Origin: Anastrepha obliqua
Taxonomy: Eukaryota > Arthropoda > Insecta > Diptera > Tephritidae
DNA: 64,000 nt
NCBI RefSeq assembly: GCF_027943255.1
Contig: NC_072895.1
Coordinates: 37,608,001-37,672,000, forward strand
Direction of reading: 5' to 3'
Shown here: piece after piece, positions 33,714 to 45,223 of the stretch
Layout: each line of letters opens with the position of its first letter
Position numbering within the stretch: position 1 is the first letter of the stretch
Notes under the pieces: generated by a model
Databases searched by the model: none
Told to the model about the DNA's origin: nothing
The model's input: only the letters and a program-made list of their open reading frames with translations
Translations under genes and position numbers: made by a program

Positions 33714-35394
33714 GTACAGTTACCGATTGATGTTTCGATTCATACAAATTAAAATAGTTTTTTTTACTGCTAGCAATCCAAGTTTATTTGTTCTTATTAT
33801 AATATATTGATTAAATACACTTTAAAGCGATAAGTTTCATTTGAAATTTTAGAAATTTTGGACTTTGGTTTGTTTCTACCCACTCGCTTGCTCAGTGCCA
33901 CACTATTTCCGAGCCCCTGCAGCGGCATAACATCGTTTAAGCAAGCATTGTTTCGCTCTGCCCAATCCCAGCTTTTATTGAAAGCTCATATTGCCTCCTC
34001 CGATGTAATTTTATTCGTATTTAGCATCGCGTCGTTAGTTCCATCACCGAATGTCTCGTCGTCTTCATCACAGTATTCTTCATTTAAAGCTATGGGCTCC
34101 GAATGAGGTTCAACAATCTATTGCTCGATTTCAGATTTAGAGACTTACTGTAATGTTTATACTTTCCGAATCAAAGTTATATCGTAATCGTAATTCCGAC
34201 AGAGGAATGATATGGTCGCAATCTCTGTCAGACGCTTTTTCAAAAAGTTTTTGAAATATTGACCCAAACAGCAAATTACATTTTTCAGGTCGATATTTCG
34301 CAGTGACTTATCGATAGTTTCTCCACGAGCAACAACTTGACTTAAGAGGGATGTTTTGTGGTTCAATTTAGTAAGCCTTATAACCTTATGAACCATGGAC
34401 TGTGTTATAGCCGTATAGTTTCGAGGAAAGCACATTACCGATATTTGAACATCATAGCTCTTTAACTCGCCTTCTTTGCTTCTTATGATTTCCAGAAGCA
34501 TTTGTACAAGCAAGAAACGATTGATCTTATGCCCCGGAGCCGATGTTTCTTTTGGGCGCACAAGAGTTTTATCGGGTAAGAGCTTCCAATATAAGCTAGA
34601 CTCATCGGCATTGTATATCTGCTCTTTTGACAAAATTAAATCCATAATTGATTTGTTAAATTTATCCAAGAATGTGTTGATGGAGTCGAAATGATTAAAT
34701 AAGACATGTTTCTATGAAAATGTTTAGCCATCGTATTTTACGCCTCTCTTTAAAGTTTGCAACCCAACCAGGGCTAGGATGGAAGCCTACAGGCCTCCAT
34801 TCCTGAATAATGTAATAATTTTGCTTTCTCTTTTAGCATATCACTTATACGTTTTTGGTTCGCAAACCAATTGAACAAGTCGTTTTCCATTTTCGGAAAC
34901 TCAGAAATCTTTTTCCTTTTATCTAAACCAGATTCAAATCTTCTTTCTGGACAATTTATTATTTTTTTTTTTAATACGAGATATTGTTGCTAATGCCTTA
35001 ATGGAAATTTCCGCATTTAATTTGTTCAGAATGTCAGCTTTGTCTTTTATTGTAAGTAGCGTAAATTTTCTCTTCGCCATTATGAGACCACACCATGCGA
35101 AAGTTATCGCAAAACTGTCCTTTCGCTAGCAAATGAATTAGACGGTACTTCCCCTAAATTCATTTCAACTGATTCTATTAAATAAATGTGATTACCAGAA
35201 TGGCATCGACAGTACATCTCCTAGCTTTAATCTCAAAAATACAACGTGAAAGAGAAAGACAAAACAAAAAATGTCCGAGGTAAGTATCGAGGTAAACATT
35301 TTCTAATGTCGCAGTACTGAGTACGCAATTAAAAACAAAATTGTGTCGCAAGTATCGACGTGTGCAACAATCGAGTTTCTACTGTATAATACAT
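33714..35394 (-). pseudogene. pogo/Tigger-type transposase pseudogene
   Basis: From 35083 downward the translation starts MAKRKFTLLTIKDKADILNK, a psq-type helix-turn-helix N-terminus. It continues with a CENP-B-like region (ENDLFNWFANQKRISDM near 34890) and an open frame 34669-34157 with SKEQIYNADESSLYWKLLP, holding the first catalytic Asp. The C-terminal block EEAI, stop, AFNKSWDWAERN lies near 33980. The catalytic domain has an internal deletion and several stops. The right end, on the minus strand CAGTAGAAACTCGATTG beside a TA at 35395, is a plausible inverted repeat; the left end near 33714 is weaker. Confidence 0.8.
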
Positions 35395-35396
35395 AT

Positions 35397-35445
35397 AATT
35401 GGCGCACACACCCGAGCTCCTCCTCCTATTTGTGGTGTTGCAGAA
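35397..35445 (-). mobile_element. SINE 3' fragment
   Basis: The segment AATTGGCGCACACACCCGAG followed by CTCCTCCTCCTATTTGTGGTGT is the distal end of the SINE family, on the minus strand. It directly adjoins the outer end of the pogo-type element. Confidence 0.7.
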
Positions 35446-35449
35446 TTTT

Positions 35450-36360
35450 TGTGACAGAATGTGACGCCATTTTATAAAAAGTAACACTACCGCAATTATT
35501 ATAGCTCAAATAACACTCGTGCTTTCTATGTATAATGTTATGAAACTGCAAAAACAATCAATACATATAGAATATATACATACATATGTATGTATTGTAT
35601 AAATGCAGTTTGTGAAATATTTATGTAAATTTATAAAATAATCTTTGAAGTATCAAATGGTTTCTAAACTAGAGAATTTAGCAAAAAGGGCTTTTGTTTC
35701 AAATTATTCTCAAATAAAAAATTTCAAAGCATTCTCAATTCATGTATGTATGTATGTATATTGAGTATAAAATGCGTGTAATTCAGCAAAAGTTTTCAAG
35801 GTAAGTTCGAAATAATTCTTTAATTGGCTGAAAATTCCGACTAAAACATTTTTCGGCACTAGCGCTTCTTAACTTTGTCCACATACCTATGCACACATAC
35901 ACACGTGACGTGCTCAGGCACACACAGTTAACACAATAACAGAAGCAGTTCCCTAAATTAAATTTAGTTAGGTGCATGTGTATGTGTATATGTAGGTACA
36001 TATGCACGACTGTAAATAACATTATGTTTTGGGAGCATAACAGTTAAATATTTTTGTGTTGTCTTTTTAGAAATTTGTGGTAGAGTATTTGTGGTATTTG
36101 CTCTGTCTAGAGCAAGTTAATGACTATAGTAAACGTCTATCTGCACCGAGCTCTTCCTCACTGGGTACAAGGCACCTTAGGTAAAGATTTATCGAATGTA
36201 TTCGCATGATATCAACATTGCAAAATAAGGCTTACAAATATTTAAATAGTCTTAGATGATATACATAATATGTGCTTTTTGTCATAATATTTAAAAATTC
36301 CATATAAAATGAGAATTGTAAACTTTAAAGTAGCATAAAATGAAAAGAATTACTAATAGA
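35450..36360. other. AT-rich stretch, nothing recognised
   Basis: Only TATG microsatellites (near 35580 and 35745) are visible. Confidence 0.5.
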
Positions 36361-36364
36361 AATA

Positions 36365-36920
36365 AAGGGTTTTCCAATAACAGGTGTTATGAATGAATGG
36401 ATTGCGCTATGAAGAGATGATTAACGATTTTTTATGGCCGGAATTGGATGGTATTGATCTGGACAACGTTTATTTTCAACAAGACGGCGCTACGTGCCAC
36501 ACAAGCAACGAAACCATTGATCTTTTGTCGGAAAAATTTCCGGACCGTGTTTTCTCTCGAATTGGTGATCACAATTGGCCACCGAGCTCTTGTAATTTAA
36601 CATCTTGTGACTTTTTTCTTTGGGGCCATGTGAAAGAGAAGGTCTACGCCAACAGCCCAGGGTCGATTCAAGACCTCAAAGATGGAGTTCGTAAGGCTAT
36701 CGAGGACAAAGGGCAGCCACTTCGCAATTCGGTTATGGAAAATTTCATGAAAAGGATATTGCCCTGTAAACGTGGTCGTGGTGGTCATTTGCCTGATGTT
36801 GTTTTCCACTATGAACGGCCTACCTTCCTCTTTAGAATGAAATAAACATCCGATCATTTATATTAAAAAATAGCATTTTTCTTTGAATATCAAAATAACA
36901 CCTCTTATTGGAAAACCCTT
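36365..36920 (+). mobile_element. DD41D mariner deletion derivative, copy 3 (best preserved)
   Basis: Both ends are intact: AAGGGTTTTCCAATAACAGG on the left and the complement of AAGGGTTTTCCAATAAGAGG on the right, each bordered by TA. One frame (36393-36845, 150 residues) is fully open. It covers NGLRYEEMINDFLWPEL, QQDGATCHTSNETIDLL with the second catalytic Asp, and LTSCDFFLWGHVKEKVYA with the third. I count 41 residues between these two Asp, the DD41D spacing. The helix-turn-helix region and first Asp are missing, so the 556-bp element cannot encode an active enzyme. Confidence 0.9.
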
Positions 36921-37129
36921 TATTTGGTAAAACGCGTGTCGTATCATTTTCCATAGCCTATCAGAAACATTTCATGAAACCCTGGGAATAAAACTTTTCT
37001 TCATTTTGTTGCATTGTATAATTAATGACTTTTTTACCCAAGAACCAGACCATTCAATTCCTCAAATCAGTCGCTGCGACCTACAATTTACATATTTGTT
37101 TTTTTCTCATAAGCTCCGTGACTCATTTA

Positions 37130-37310
37130 TTGTGTTCTTGCGTGATGTAGACCGATCTGATCCAGAGCTTGGCTGAAGACAGAATTGCCTGACTTGAAAA
37201 TCAGTTCACCTCCTAGCCAGCTCATCCGCGATGCAATTACCAGGGATGGCTCTGTATCCAGGAACCCAGACAACATTCATGGTGCACCGCTTAGGCTACT
37301 CATTAAGTAA
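37130..37310 (-). mobile_element. non-LTR RNase H fragment
   Basis: The minus-strand translation reads WVPGYRAIPGNCIADELARR, the block holding the last catalytic residues of an RNase H domain (normally WVPGHxGIxGNxxADELA). This is the same family as 32365-33640, where the matching DNA lies near 32930-32990. Confidence 0.75.
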
Positions 37311-37747
37311 TGTTAAGTATGGATTTTTTTATAATTTTTTAAACAGAGAACTACCACAAATTTCATCACATTTACAAGATATAGCGAGCATATACTAGTT
37401 CAAGAGTGTATACTCGTACATTTTCGACACATATGTATACATACCTACTACATACAACTACCTAAGACGTATAACTTTTACCTTTATAGCCTTTACAATA
37501 TTTTTTAAAGAAAATTAGTATCAAATAGTCTTCAAAGCTGGGAAAACGTATAAGATGTAAAATTTAAGAGTTTCATCGATTGTAACTCAAAACTAACTAA
37601 AGAAAACACTAAATGCGAGCAATCGGAAATTCGAAATCTTAAAGCTTCCGCTTTATAGAATAGTCTAAGAATCTTAAATCAGTCAGAAAAGAGTGCAGTT
37701 ATAAATAATTTAAAGTACCAGGTACTGAGAAGCCGTTATTTTTTTAA

Positions 37748-38432
37748 CCCTTTGAAGCACACATTTTACTTACCAACCGCTTTTATGATTGCATGTAATT
37801 TTAAGGGTTTCAGGGGTCGCTGATTACGAATCTGAGGTCAGATTTGAGAAATTCAATATGGCGGATACAAAATGGCGGACCTATTTTTTGAAAAATTTTT
37901 TGGAAACTTACCAAATTTGACATTAGGGGGTTTTTGGGGTCGCTGATTACGAACCTTGAGTCAGATTTGAGAAATTCAATATGGCGGATACAAAATGGCG
38001 GACATATTTTTTGAAAACTTGTTGGATACTCACCAAGTTTGATATTAGGGAGTTTTTGGTATCCAACAAGTTTTCAAAAAATATGTCCGCCATTTTGTAT
38101 CCGCCATATTGAATTTCTCAAATCTGACCTCAGATTCGTAATCAGCAACCCCAAAAACCTTATAGTATCATGTCCCATCTTTATACATTATGTACTTTGT
38201 TGAAAAATGAATTTTTTCCTGAAAATAGACGATTTTTTCAATTTGTTTATCTGTAATTGTTTATAAATTCACGCAAAACAATTTTCTTAGTTTCAGTTAT
38301 ATTACATTCTTTGATATATGGATTATCATATAAATAAATTTTCTCGGTCCCATTTTCATAAATATCAAATCTGTAGAGAAAAATTGAGAAAAAAGAAGGT
38401 GGGAACCTGGCTTCCCACCATGCTCCTAAGGG
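37748..38432. mobile_element. piggyBac-like TTAA-flanked element containing a large hairpin
   Basis: The segment is bordered by TTAA (37744-37747 and 38433-38436). It starts CCCTTTGAAGCAC, and the complement of its right end starts CCCTTAGGAGCAT, an imperfect inverted repeat. Next to the right end is a perfect 8-bp hairpin, GGTGGGAA and TTCCCACC around 6 bases. Inside are two direct units of a 123-bp repeat, then an inverted copy. No transposase is encoded. TTAA plus CCCTT ends is the piggyBac signature, hence the call. Confidence 0.55.
37813..38152. repeat. 123-bp direct repeat and 94-bp-arm inverted repeat
   Basis: The unit beginning GGGGTCGCTGATTACGAA at 37813 repeats at 37936. The second unit (37936-38029) is then met by its reverse complement at 38059-38152, with a 29-base spacer. 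The 94-base arms differ at about five positions by my count. The shared core includes ATTCAATATGGCGGATACAA and AATGGCGGACATATTTTTTG. The transcript could fold into a long, nearly perfect hairpin. Confidence 0.85.
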
Positions 38433-38439
38433 TTAACAA

Positions 38440-40210
38440 TAAATACAGTACAATGTTAAACATCAGATAGATGTCTACTTTAGATTTCCTCTCTTCACCA
38501 CTAGTTCACTCAAGGCGAATTGGGTACTGAAGGTGGCGCCATTAAAGAACAGTTACTTTAATTTTCGACAAGTCTGTGTTAAGTATGTGGAAATTCAGTG
38601 AATGGTTTGGTAATATTATGATTTGTGAGATTAAAACTAGACAAACTAATGCAAACGAAGTGCCGCGTGTTAAATTGTTAAAGCACAAATGAATATAAAT
38701 CCTCCAAATGCAATTTTTTGTGTATATATGCGGAAGATGCCGTGACTAGAAAGTATGTGCGTGTGCGTATAATTTCTTGTGTTTGGTTGTTTCCATTGCT
38801 TTCGCTTGCTCTCCCTCTTCGTAAAACAGTAATTTCCCTTGTTTTTGTTTGTGTATACTCGGAGCTTTAGAAAGACGCTACCTTGTATTCTATTATCTTT
38901 GTGACATACCGAATTCGTCTCCCTGGTTCAATTCGCCTTGCTGTAATCCGCGTTGCCAATCACAAACAAGTAATTCGAAGCCCTTAATCAGCTGTTTTGA
39001 CAGAAATGAAAGCATACACAAATGTTGTTGCAAGTGGGAAGCGAGATTTAAAATCAGCATTTATTAAAAATGTGTAACGAATTTTTTTGGAAATTAATAA
39101 CAACAAAATCGGTTCTGTAGCCGCTGCACTTTTTTGCCAAATGGAAGAACATGCTTCAGCCAAAAATTACAGGAATATGCAACGAGACTTACGAGAAGCT
39201 TCTACGCCATTCAATTAAAGGATAAATGTAAAGATTTTTGAAAAATGTTCGTCTCAACCTTCGCGTACTTTCAACAAAGACGCATTCAAAAGCTCGTCTA
39301 AGAAAATTTGAGTTTTAGCTCATGTTGCTTATGACGCCCCGCGAATCAAGGCGTACTGAAAGAGTTGCGCGGACTTGGGCGGGTTTAACAGCTTTTCGAC
39401 CGCCAGAAGCAGATATGTCGGTGCTCGGTTTCCTGGAAATAGTCATGCCTCTCATGTGGGGAATGCAAGCGATTACAAAGTTTATATTGAGGAGAGATAT
39501 CAGCAGGGAAGCAAACTATCTGGATAGTAGTAAGTATTAAGCGAACTCGCTGAGAAATATGGAAAATCTAACTTATTTTTTCTTATAGATATTAATAATT
39601 ATATAAATAATATAAAAAAAATTTATTCTTGATGTAACATGAATTATCTTCTGGGCCGAAACCTAAATGAAATTTAAAATGTTAAAATTTTAAGATAAAT
39701 TTTTTCCTTTCTTAAAAATACCAGTTTTAAGTCACATAATAGAGTCACTACATAATTAATTTAGTCATAATTAAGTCACTATATGCTTCCAATATTCGTA
39801 ATATGTTTCGTGCTAATATAGTTCATTATATATTATGTAAAAACCTTTTAAATTGAAATTCTAAATCTAAAAATTGGCACCAAAATTTTCAAGTCAATTA
39901 GCATTTTTAAAAAACATTACGTATACAGTTTTATAGCCCATTAAATTTCAGTATAATAAAATGTAAGAAAAGATTACTTCTCTATAAAAGGCTTCCGAAA
40001 ATGTGTTTAAATAATGTAACCAAAAATATATGTATGTATATAAATTAAGTTTTTTCTTAAACCTTAGACGGTTATTGATATTCACTTTAGTTACTCTATC
40101 ATTAATAAAGGTTAATCAATTTAGGTATCGGATTTTTAATTGAAATAAAACAATAAAGTGATCGCAGTGATCTTTATTATTTTTGTGTAGAACCATTCAT
40201 GACATTTATT
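38440..40210. other. gene-free stretch with unrecognised open frames
   Basis: Open frames at 38849-39067 and 39322-39540 have no motif I recognise. The rest is AT-rich. Confidence 0.45.
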
Positions 40211-40214
40211 TTTT

Positions 40215-40569
40215 ATAGATAGTCCCTTTTAAATGTTGGCCGCAACTGCGCCGTAATTCGGCCGCATTCCACTGTTTCACGGGTTCTATGGGGAGTAGCG
40301 CCCTCTTGTCAAAACCAAATTTTGTGAAGATCATGGAATTTAATACCGGCATCAAAAAGTCGTTTATTATGGCGCGATAGCGTACGCCATTCGCTAAAAA
40401 TGGGTCTCATCGCTGTACACCATTGTTTGCTTGAGCGCGCGTTGAACACTTTTCACAGAGCGTCGATTTTTGTGATACAATGGATATTGAAAAAAAGTAT
40501 GTATTAAGTTTGACAGTAGTCAGGCGTAAAATGTCCAAAAACTCCTATTGGAAAAAGTACCACCCTTTA
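40215..40569 (-). mobile_element. mariner-like fragment with one terminal repeat
   Basis: The upper end, minus strand, is AAGGGTGGTACTTTTTCCAA beside a TA-containing border near 40569. Further in, the translation reads AGIKFHDLHKIWF, stop, QEGATPHRTRETVECGR. That is the block around the second catalytic residue of mariner-like transposases, where Asp (QDGA) is usual and Glu is seen here. The rest of the enzyme is missing. It is a different family from the DD41D copies. Confidence 0.65.
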
Positions 40570-40734
40570 TTTTTTATTTTTATTTTATAAAGGTTTACAT
40601 AACAATAAAGTTATTATACAAACTGAAAGTAGTGCAGCGCTCGGAAATTAGAAATCCATTATCTGTTCGGTAGATGGTTGTAGTGATCGATATCTCGTAA
40701 ATATCAATCAAACAATTTTAAGTTTGTGCTCGTT

Positions 40735-41160
40735 GTCAAGGTGACATTTAACACTAAAAAAAAATCGTTTGCTATTTTTTGTTTGTTCCATTCAGTTGTG
40801 AGTTACAGAGTGCTAAGCATGGAAGTCAACAAAGAAAAAATTCGGTACATTTTACTGTTTTTCTTTGATAAATGCGGACATGCAAACCAGGCCGCCGAAA
40901 TTGTGAATGATGTTTATGGTGTCAATACTGTAAATGCTAATTACGAGCAATTTTGGTTTTGTCAATTCCTTTCAGACATTTTTAATATTAAAGATGTATC
41001 TTGCACAGGCAGATCTGTCGGCGAAAATGTTGATAAAATTACAGAAATAATCAAAATTGACCGGCTTGTTAGTAGTCGTAGCACCGCCCACGAGCTAAAG
41101 ATCGACTATAAAGCAGTTTTAAATCATTTGCGCAAAATAAGAAATAAAAATAATGGAGTT
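40735..41160 (+). mobile_element. mariner transposase N-terminal half
   Basis: From the ATG at 40819 the frame reads MEVNKEKIRYILLFFFDKCG, then HANQAAEIVNDVYG, FWFCQFLSD and HELKIDYKAVLNHLRKI near 41090-41140. This is the bipartite helix-turn-helix DNA-binding domain of a mauritiana-type mariner transposase, open for about 115 residues. The match stops at about 41145. The open frame then runs on into unrelated sequence, including the foldback at 41223, so no catalytic domain is present. Confidence 0.85.
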
Positions 41161-41222
41161 CTTTATCCCCAAACTAGTATTTTATTTTATTTTACTTTTG
41201 AAAAAACTCTTTCAGCTCGGAC

Positions 41223-41366
41223 ACTTGTACCAACCAGCTACGTCGGATGCAGGCATAACAACGTTACGAGTTCCGAGAGAGGGCTACGGCAACGCGGATT
41301 GAGCACATCGACTCTGCAACTCGTAGTAGAGTCGGACGTAGGACTTCGGCATTAAGGTGTACAAGT
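41223..41366. repeat. short GC-richer foldback sequence
   Basis: The ends ACTTGTAC (41223) and GTACAAGT (41366) are complementary. Inner pairs are CTACGTCGGA with TCGGACGTAG and TACGAGTT with AACTCGTA, so the 144 bp can fold on itself. It directly follows the truncated mariner and may be a tiny inverted-repeat element. Confidence 0.5.
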
Positions 41367-41369
41367 AAC

Positions 41370-43007
41370 CATATTTGAATGCTTAGACTCACATAAGTCA
41401 CACAAGAAAGTATTTTTAATGTAATGATGTTTATTTATAAAAATTATACTTAACATTCTTATTATGCATTCCTTTAAAGAACATTCTAAAAAATGTAGAA
41501 TTACCTTACAACTACTATTACAGTATTATTACATAATTAATGTTTAGTTTACAAGTAAGAGCTATTGTATTTTGAGCATATCACTTAAATCTAACCGTGA
41601 ACAATGTTTTGTTTTTTGTTTTTTGTTTTACAGTCCAATCCACTTAACTAATTACCTGTGTGCAGGCATACGTTTATGCTTCTGTTTCGTGTTAATTTAC
41701 ATTCGTTTCAAATAGACACATTTTCACATAGTAGAATTCGTTGAGCAGTCGTTTTAAACTTTATTAAATACATATACATATGCCTCCTCAAATGGATAAT
41801 AAATAACCGAAGAATTTGGCACCGCATTTTTTTTTTTTTTTTTTTTTTTTGTTTTTTTAGTTTTCCACTTTCAAAATTTGGACACTAATTGTTTTCACAT
41901 GCTTTTAATATTTGGCTACACATGTAGGTATGTATGTATACGAGAATTTAGTTAGCTTATGCATACACATACACAATCGCGGTCATGGAAATTACATTCC
42001 ACAGTAGTTGTGTTGAGTTGCTATATAAATCGAAAATATATTTGTTAGATTTTAAAAACACAAATGCACGCGTGCAACAATACATAAATATTTATTCCTG
42101 ACGCTCCGTAGTGAAGCGTATGGCCACAATAAACTTAAGTAAATTTTTAGTCTATAACTAACCAATAACGTTTCAATGAAAATGAATATTTTTCGTAGGC
42201 TTCGGCACTTTTGAATAATTATTGTTTTTGAAACTATGCAACTTTAGATGAATAACTATATTTACCCTGAACATTTAGGACATAACATTTTTTAATTTTA
42301 AATAAAAACAAAATTCTTATGCTAAGTAATATTTAGAAATTAATTAAAAGAGATTCAAAGTTGCTTACAAATTGTCTTTGGAAATAAATTCGAATATAAA
42401 GCTTTTGCCATATTTTAGTGCGAGTAGGTATGTCAAGTGCTGCGTATTTGTAAATGAAAGCGAAAGCAATGAGCAGTTTGATTTTCTTATACGTTTCAAG
42501 ATTTTTCGTTTAACTTCTAGGTAATATTTTTAATTTTCGACTCTAAATGAAAGAAATCGCAAAGTTATTATGATTGAGTCGCATTGCAAGCAGAAGGTAT
42601 GGTGGTATAGTCTTTGAAAGAAATAATAAAATAAAGCTGAATTTAAAGTTGTTAATTTATTTTAGCCTGGGTTTGCTGTGCAAGAGATTTTATTCCGTTT
42701 GATTTTTTAACTTCATTGAATTTTTCGAAAATGCTTTTGATGCAAGTAAATGTTTTGAAAATGCTTTTTGTAGGCATACGAGTATTGATATTGCTTTAAT
42801 AATGAAATTCGAAAAATGATGAGTAAACGAAAATGATAAAGGTGTACATTTGGTAATTGTTAAGATTATTGATCACAGTTTTTATGCAAATAACTTTTTT
42901 GCAATTTATATTTTTTTTATTTTTTATTTTATTTTTTTTTGCTATGAATGTCTTTTAATGTTTTGAATTTTGACCTAATACGAAATGCAAATGTAAAGGC
43001 GTATTAC
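41370..43007. other. gene-free AT-rich stretch downstream of unc-5
   Basis: I see no open reading frame with known motifs. A poly(T) run lies near 41828-41850. On the minus strand a possible AATAAA signal occurs near 41430. A long unc-5 3' UTR could reach into this stretch, but nothing in the sequence proves it. Confidence 0.4.
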
Positions 43008-43009
43008 TA

Positions 43010-43548
43010 CAGTGTACTCTCTCTTAAAAGGACACTTAAGGAACTGAAAATTTTTTCCACTTATGGGAGGTGTCCGCTTATGAGAAAAGTGTAAAAAAAA
43101 CTCATGGATTTGTGGTATGTACTGAAAAAAGTGTTCGCTTAGAGCTACAATTAGTGGTGCTGTAGCCATAACTCCATAGCTACATAAACAGCCGATATTG
43201 AAGTAGAATTAATGGCAACATTTAAATTTTGTTTCCACTATATATATATATATATATATATTTCCACTAAGTCATTTAATTTTTCGTCGTTAAATTCTAA
43301 TACTCAAATTTTTATCGGAAATACCAAAACAAATGTAAAGTAAAGCTGCTTACGCGAAAAATCAAAATTAAATAGATACCTACGGCAACGGTTATGGTTA
43401 CGGCGTTATGGTGTGCCACCTATAATCGTTTACAGTGATGCCCATATGTTTGATCAGAACAGCTGATTGCTTTGGTTACGGTTATGGCTAAACCGCGATA
43501 TCACTAATCGCAGCTTAAGAGAGCTGTCCGTTAGGAGAGCGCACACTG
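43010..43548. mobile_element. pogo/Tigger-type non-autonomous element, host of a second element
   Basis: The left end CAGTGTACTCTCTCTTAAAA and the complement of the right end CAGTGTGCGCTCTCCTAACG form inverted repeats. Both are bordered by TA (43008-43009 and 43549-43550), the pogo signature. Removing the inner element at 43144-43515 leaves about 165 bp, with further inverted blocks such as GGTGTCCGCTTA. No transposase is encoded. Confidence 0.7.
43144..43515. mobile_element. inverted-repeat non-autonomous element (MITE), copy 2, nested
   Basis: The ends CTACAATTAGTGGTG and the complement of CACTAATCGCAG match those of the copy at 7054-7466. The interior shares TTTTTCGTCGTTA, AATACCAAAACA and ACCTATAATCGTTTACAGTG. 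A (TA)n run lies at about 43240-43260. The flanking 8-mers GCTTAGAG and CTTAAGAG are similar but not identical. The copy sits wholly inside the pogo-type element. Confidence 0.75.
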
Positions 43549-43550
43549 TA

Positions 43551-43886
43551 TATTTATATTCGGTTGAAGTTGCAAGTACTTATTTTCAATAAAATTTCAA
43601 AGTATATACATCTGTAAAAAGAGTAGCTAAAACATACCTAGGTGAAATAGGTGAAATTATCATGCAATTTGTTACACTTTCTTATGAAGCAATTAACCGG
43701 GTTGTGACCGCGACTGTGTAAGAAACACTTTGGGAGCCCCAACTACTTATTAGTCAATGAGTATGTAGCAATACATATACTTATCTTATTAATTATTAAT
43801 GTCTATTACTATAATCTCTTAGTTTTCCAAATAAAAGGCATCTGAACATATCAATAATAATCGCTTTCCGCTTTCCAAAGCTTTGT
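43551..43886 (-). other. unc-5: presumed proximal 3' UTR of unc-5
   Basis: This lies directly downstream of the unc-5 stop codon at 43887-43889. No canonical minus-strand AATAAA is visible, so the polyadenylation site is unresolved. Confidence 0.4.
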
Positions 43887-45223
43887 TCACACCCAAAGTG
43901 GGCCTATAGTATCTGTTATAATTTGCTTTATATCTTCTCTGTCCATGTCACTGAACACTATTAATAATTCAACAATTGTACGCGAGGAGTTACTTGCACG
44001 ACATTCCCACAAATTGAGAATCTGCTCGGTCGGCGAAGGCTTTGTAGCAAAATATGCTATGTAATGATCAGTGCCGAGCTTTTTCGCCAACAAACGCCAA
44101 TCTTTTTCATCTTGACGCGGTGGGTCCAGAGCAGCGCAAATAAGTCGCTTGCACGTTCGTGGCAGATAGACACTACTCAAGCTATTCGTCTCATTCACAT
44201 AACTGCTATCACGATCAATCGAGACAATTGCTTGCTGATGGTCGAATGTGTGCGTTGTTACATCGGTTTGCGGAAAACGTTCATTTGAAATAACGAACGC
44301 ATGCACTTGCCTTTCGCTGGTCTCCAAACCACACTGCTCGAAATCCACTTCGAATATCAACGGAGAGTTTAGCGATCGTTTTATACTAAACTCGCAGTGC
44401 AAAATTGAATTATTATTAAGTATGTGATTGTAGGGTATCATCTGTTCATAGTCGTTGTGCTCTTTGATGTCCCACGAACTGGACCCTGTATTACGAACAC
44501 GAATAACTAAGTCGCAAGTATTGAGGTGAAAATCAAAAGATTCACTTTCACCCATAATTGTACCGCCAAGTTTAGTTTCAATATTCGTGCAAATATCTTT
44601 ACTATTAGGAAAGTCCTTTACGACATATATTCGAAGGCTACAGTTTGAGTTGCTCGGCGTTAGCTGACTAAAAGCAATAAGCCGCATTTTAATAGAAGCT
44701 TGGGGATTGTTGTGCACTTTCGGCTCAGCGACGACTGCGAAACGTCCCAATTGCTCGGTCATGATGAACAAATGGCTATCTTCCAAGTGTACGAAAACTG
44801 GGGTATTTATAGTTTCTTCTCCAACCGCGATTATTTTCCGCCAATTTGAATTGATGTCATAATGATCGTTATCGGCGTGGTATATGTTCACATTCCATTG
44901 CCGGGGATCCACCAGACAGTGCGGCAGTTTTACTATAACTGGTTTCTGGAAGCTATAGTTTCGCGGTGAGCAGTAGATGATTGTGCTGCATACAAACAAA
45001 GGCTCAGCGCAGGGTATGGATATTCGAGCGCTTTCGTCGCTCAGTAGAATCAAGGACATATGCTTCTTTTGATTTTTGCCGATGGCAAACTCTGGAACAT
45101 GCAGCATTATTTCTCCTTTATAAAGGCTCAAACTACCTCCACAATTATTAAAAATTTCAGTTGCAACATTTTTGGAGACGGAAGGTATTGAAATTTTGCC
45201 GGTTATATCGTAAGTAGAATTTG
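43887..45223 (-). CDS. unc-5: unc-5 exon 11: ZU5, UPA and death domains
   Basis: Residues 648-1092 and the TGA. It opens STYDITGKISIPSVSKNVAT, the ZU5 start. It continues through LSLYKGEIMLHVPEFAIG and the UPA segment (CSLRIYVVKDFPNSKDI), and ends in a death domain (DEKDWRLLAKKLG, then PTEQILNLWECR). The remaining open frame is uninterrupted, as expected of a working gene. Confidence 0.95.

Noticed and set aside
44064..44288. Plus-strand ORF within unc-5 exon 11
   Set aside because: It is antisense to a conserved coding exon and has no motif of its own.
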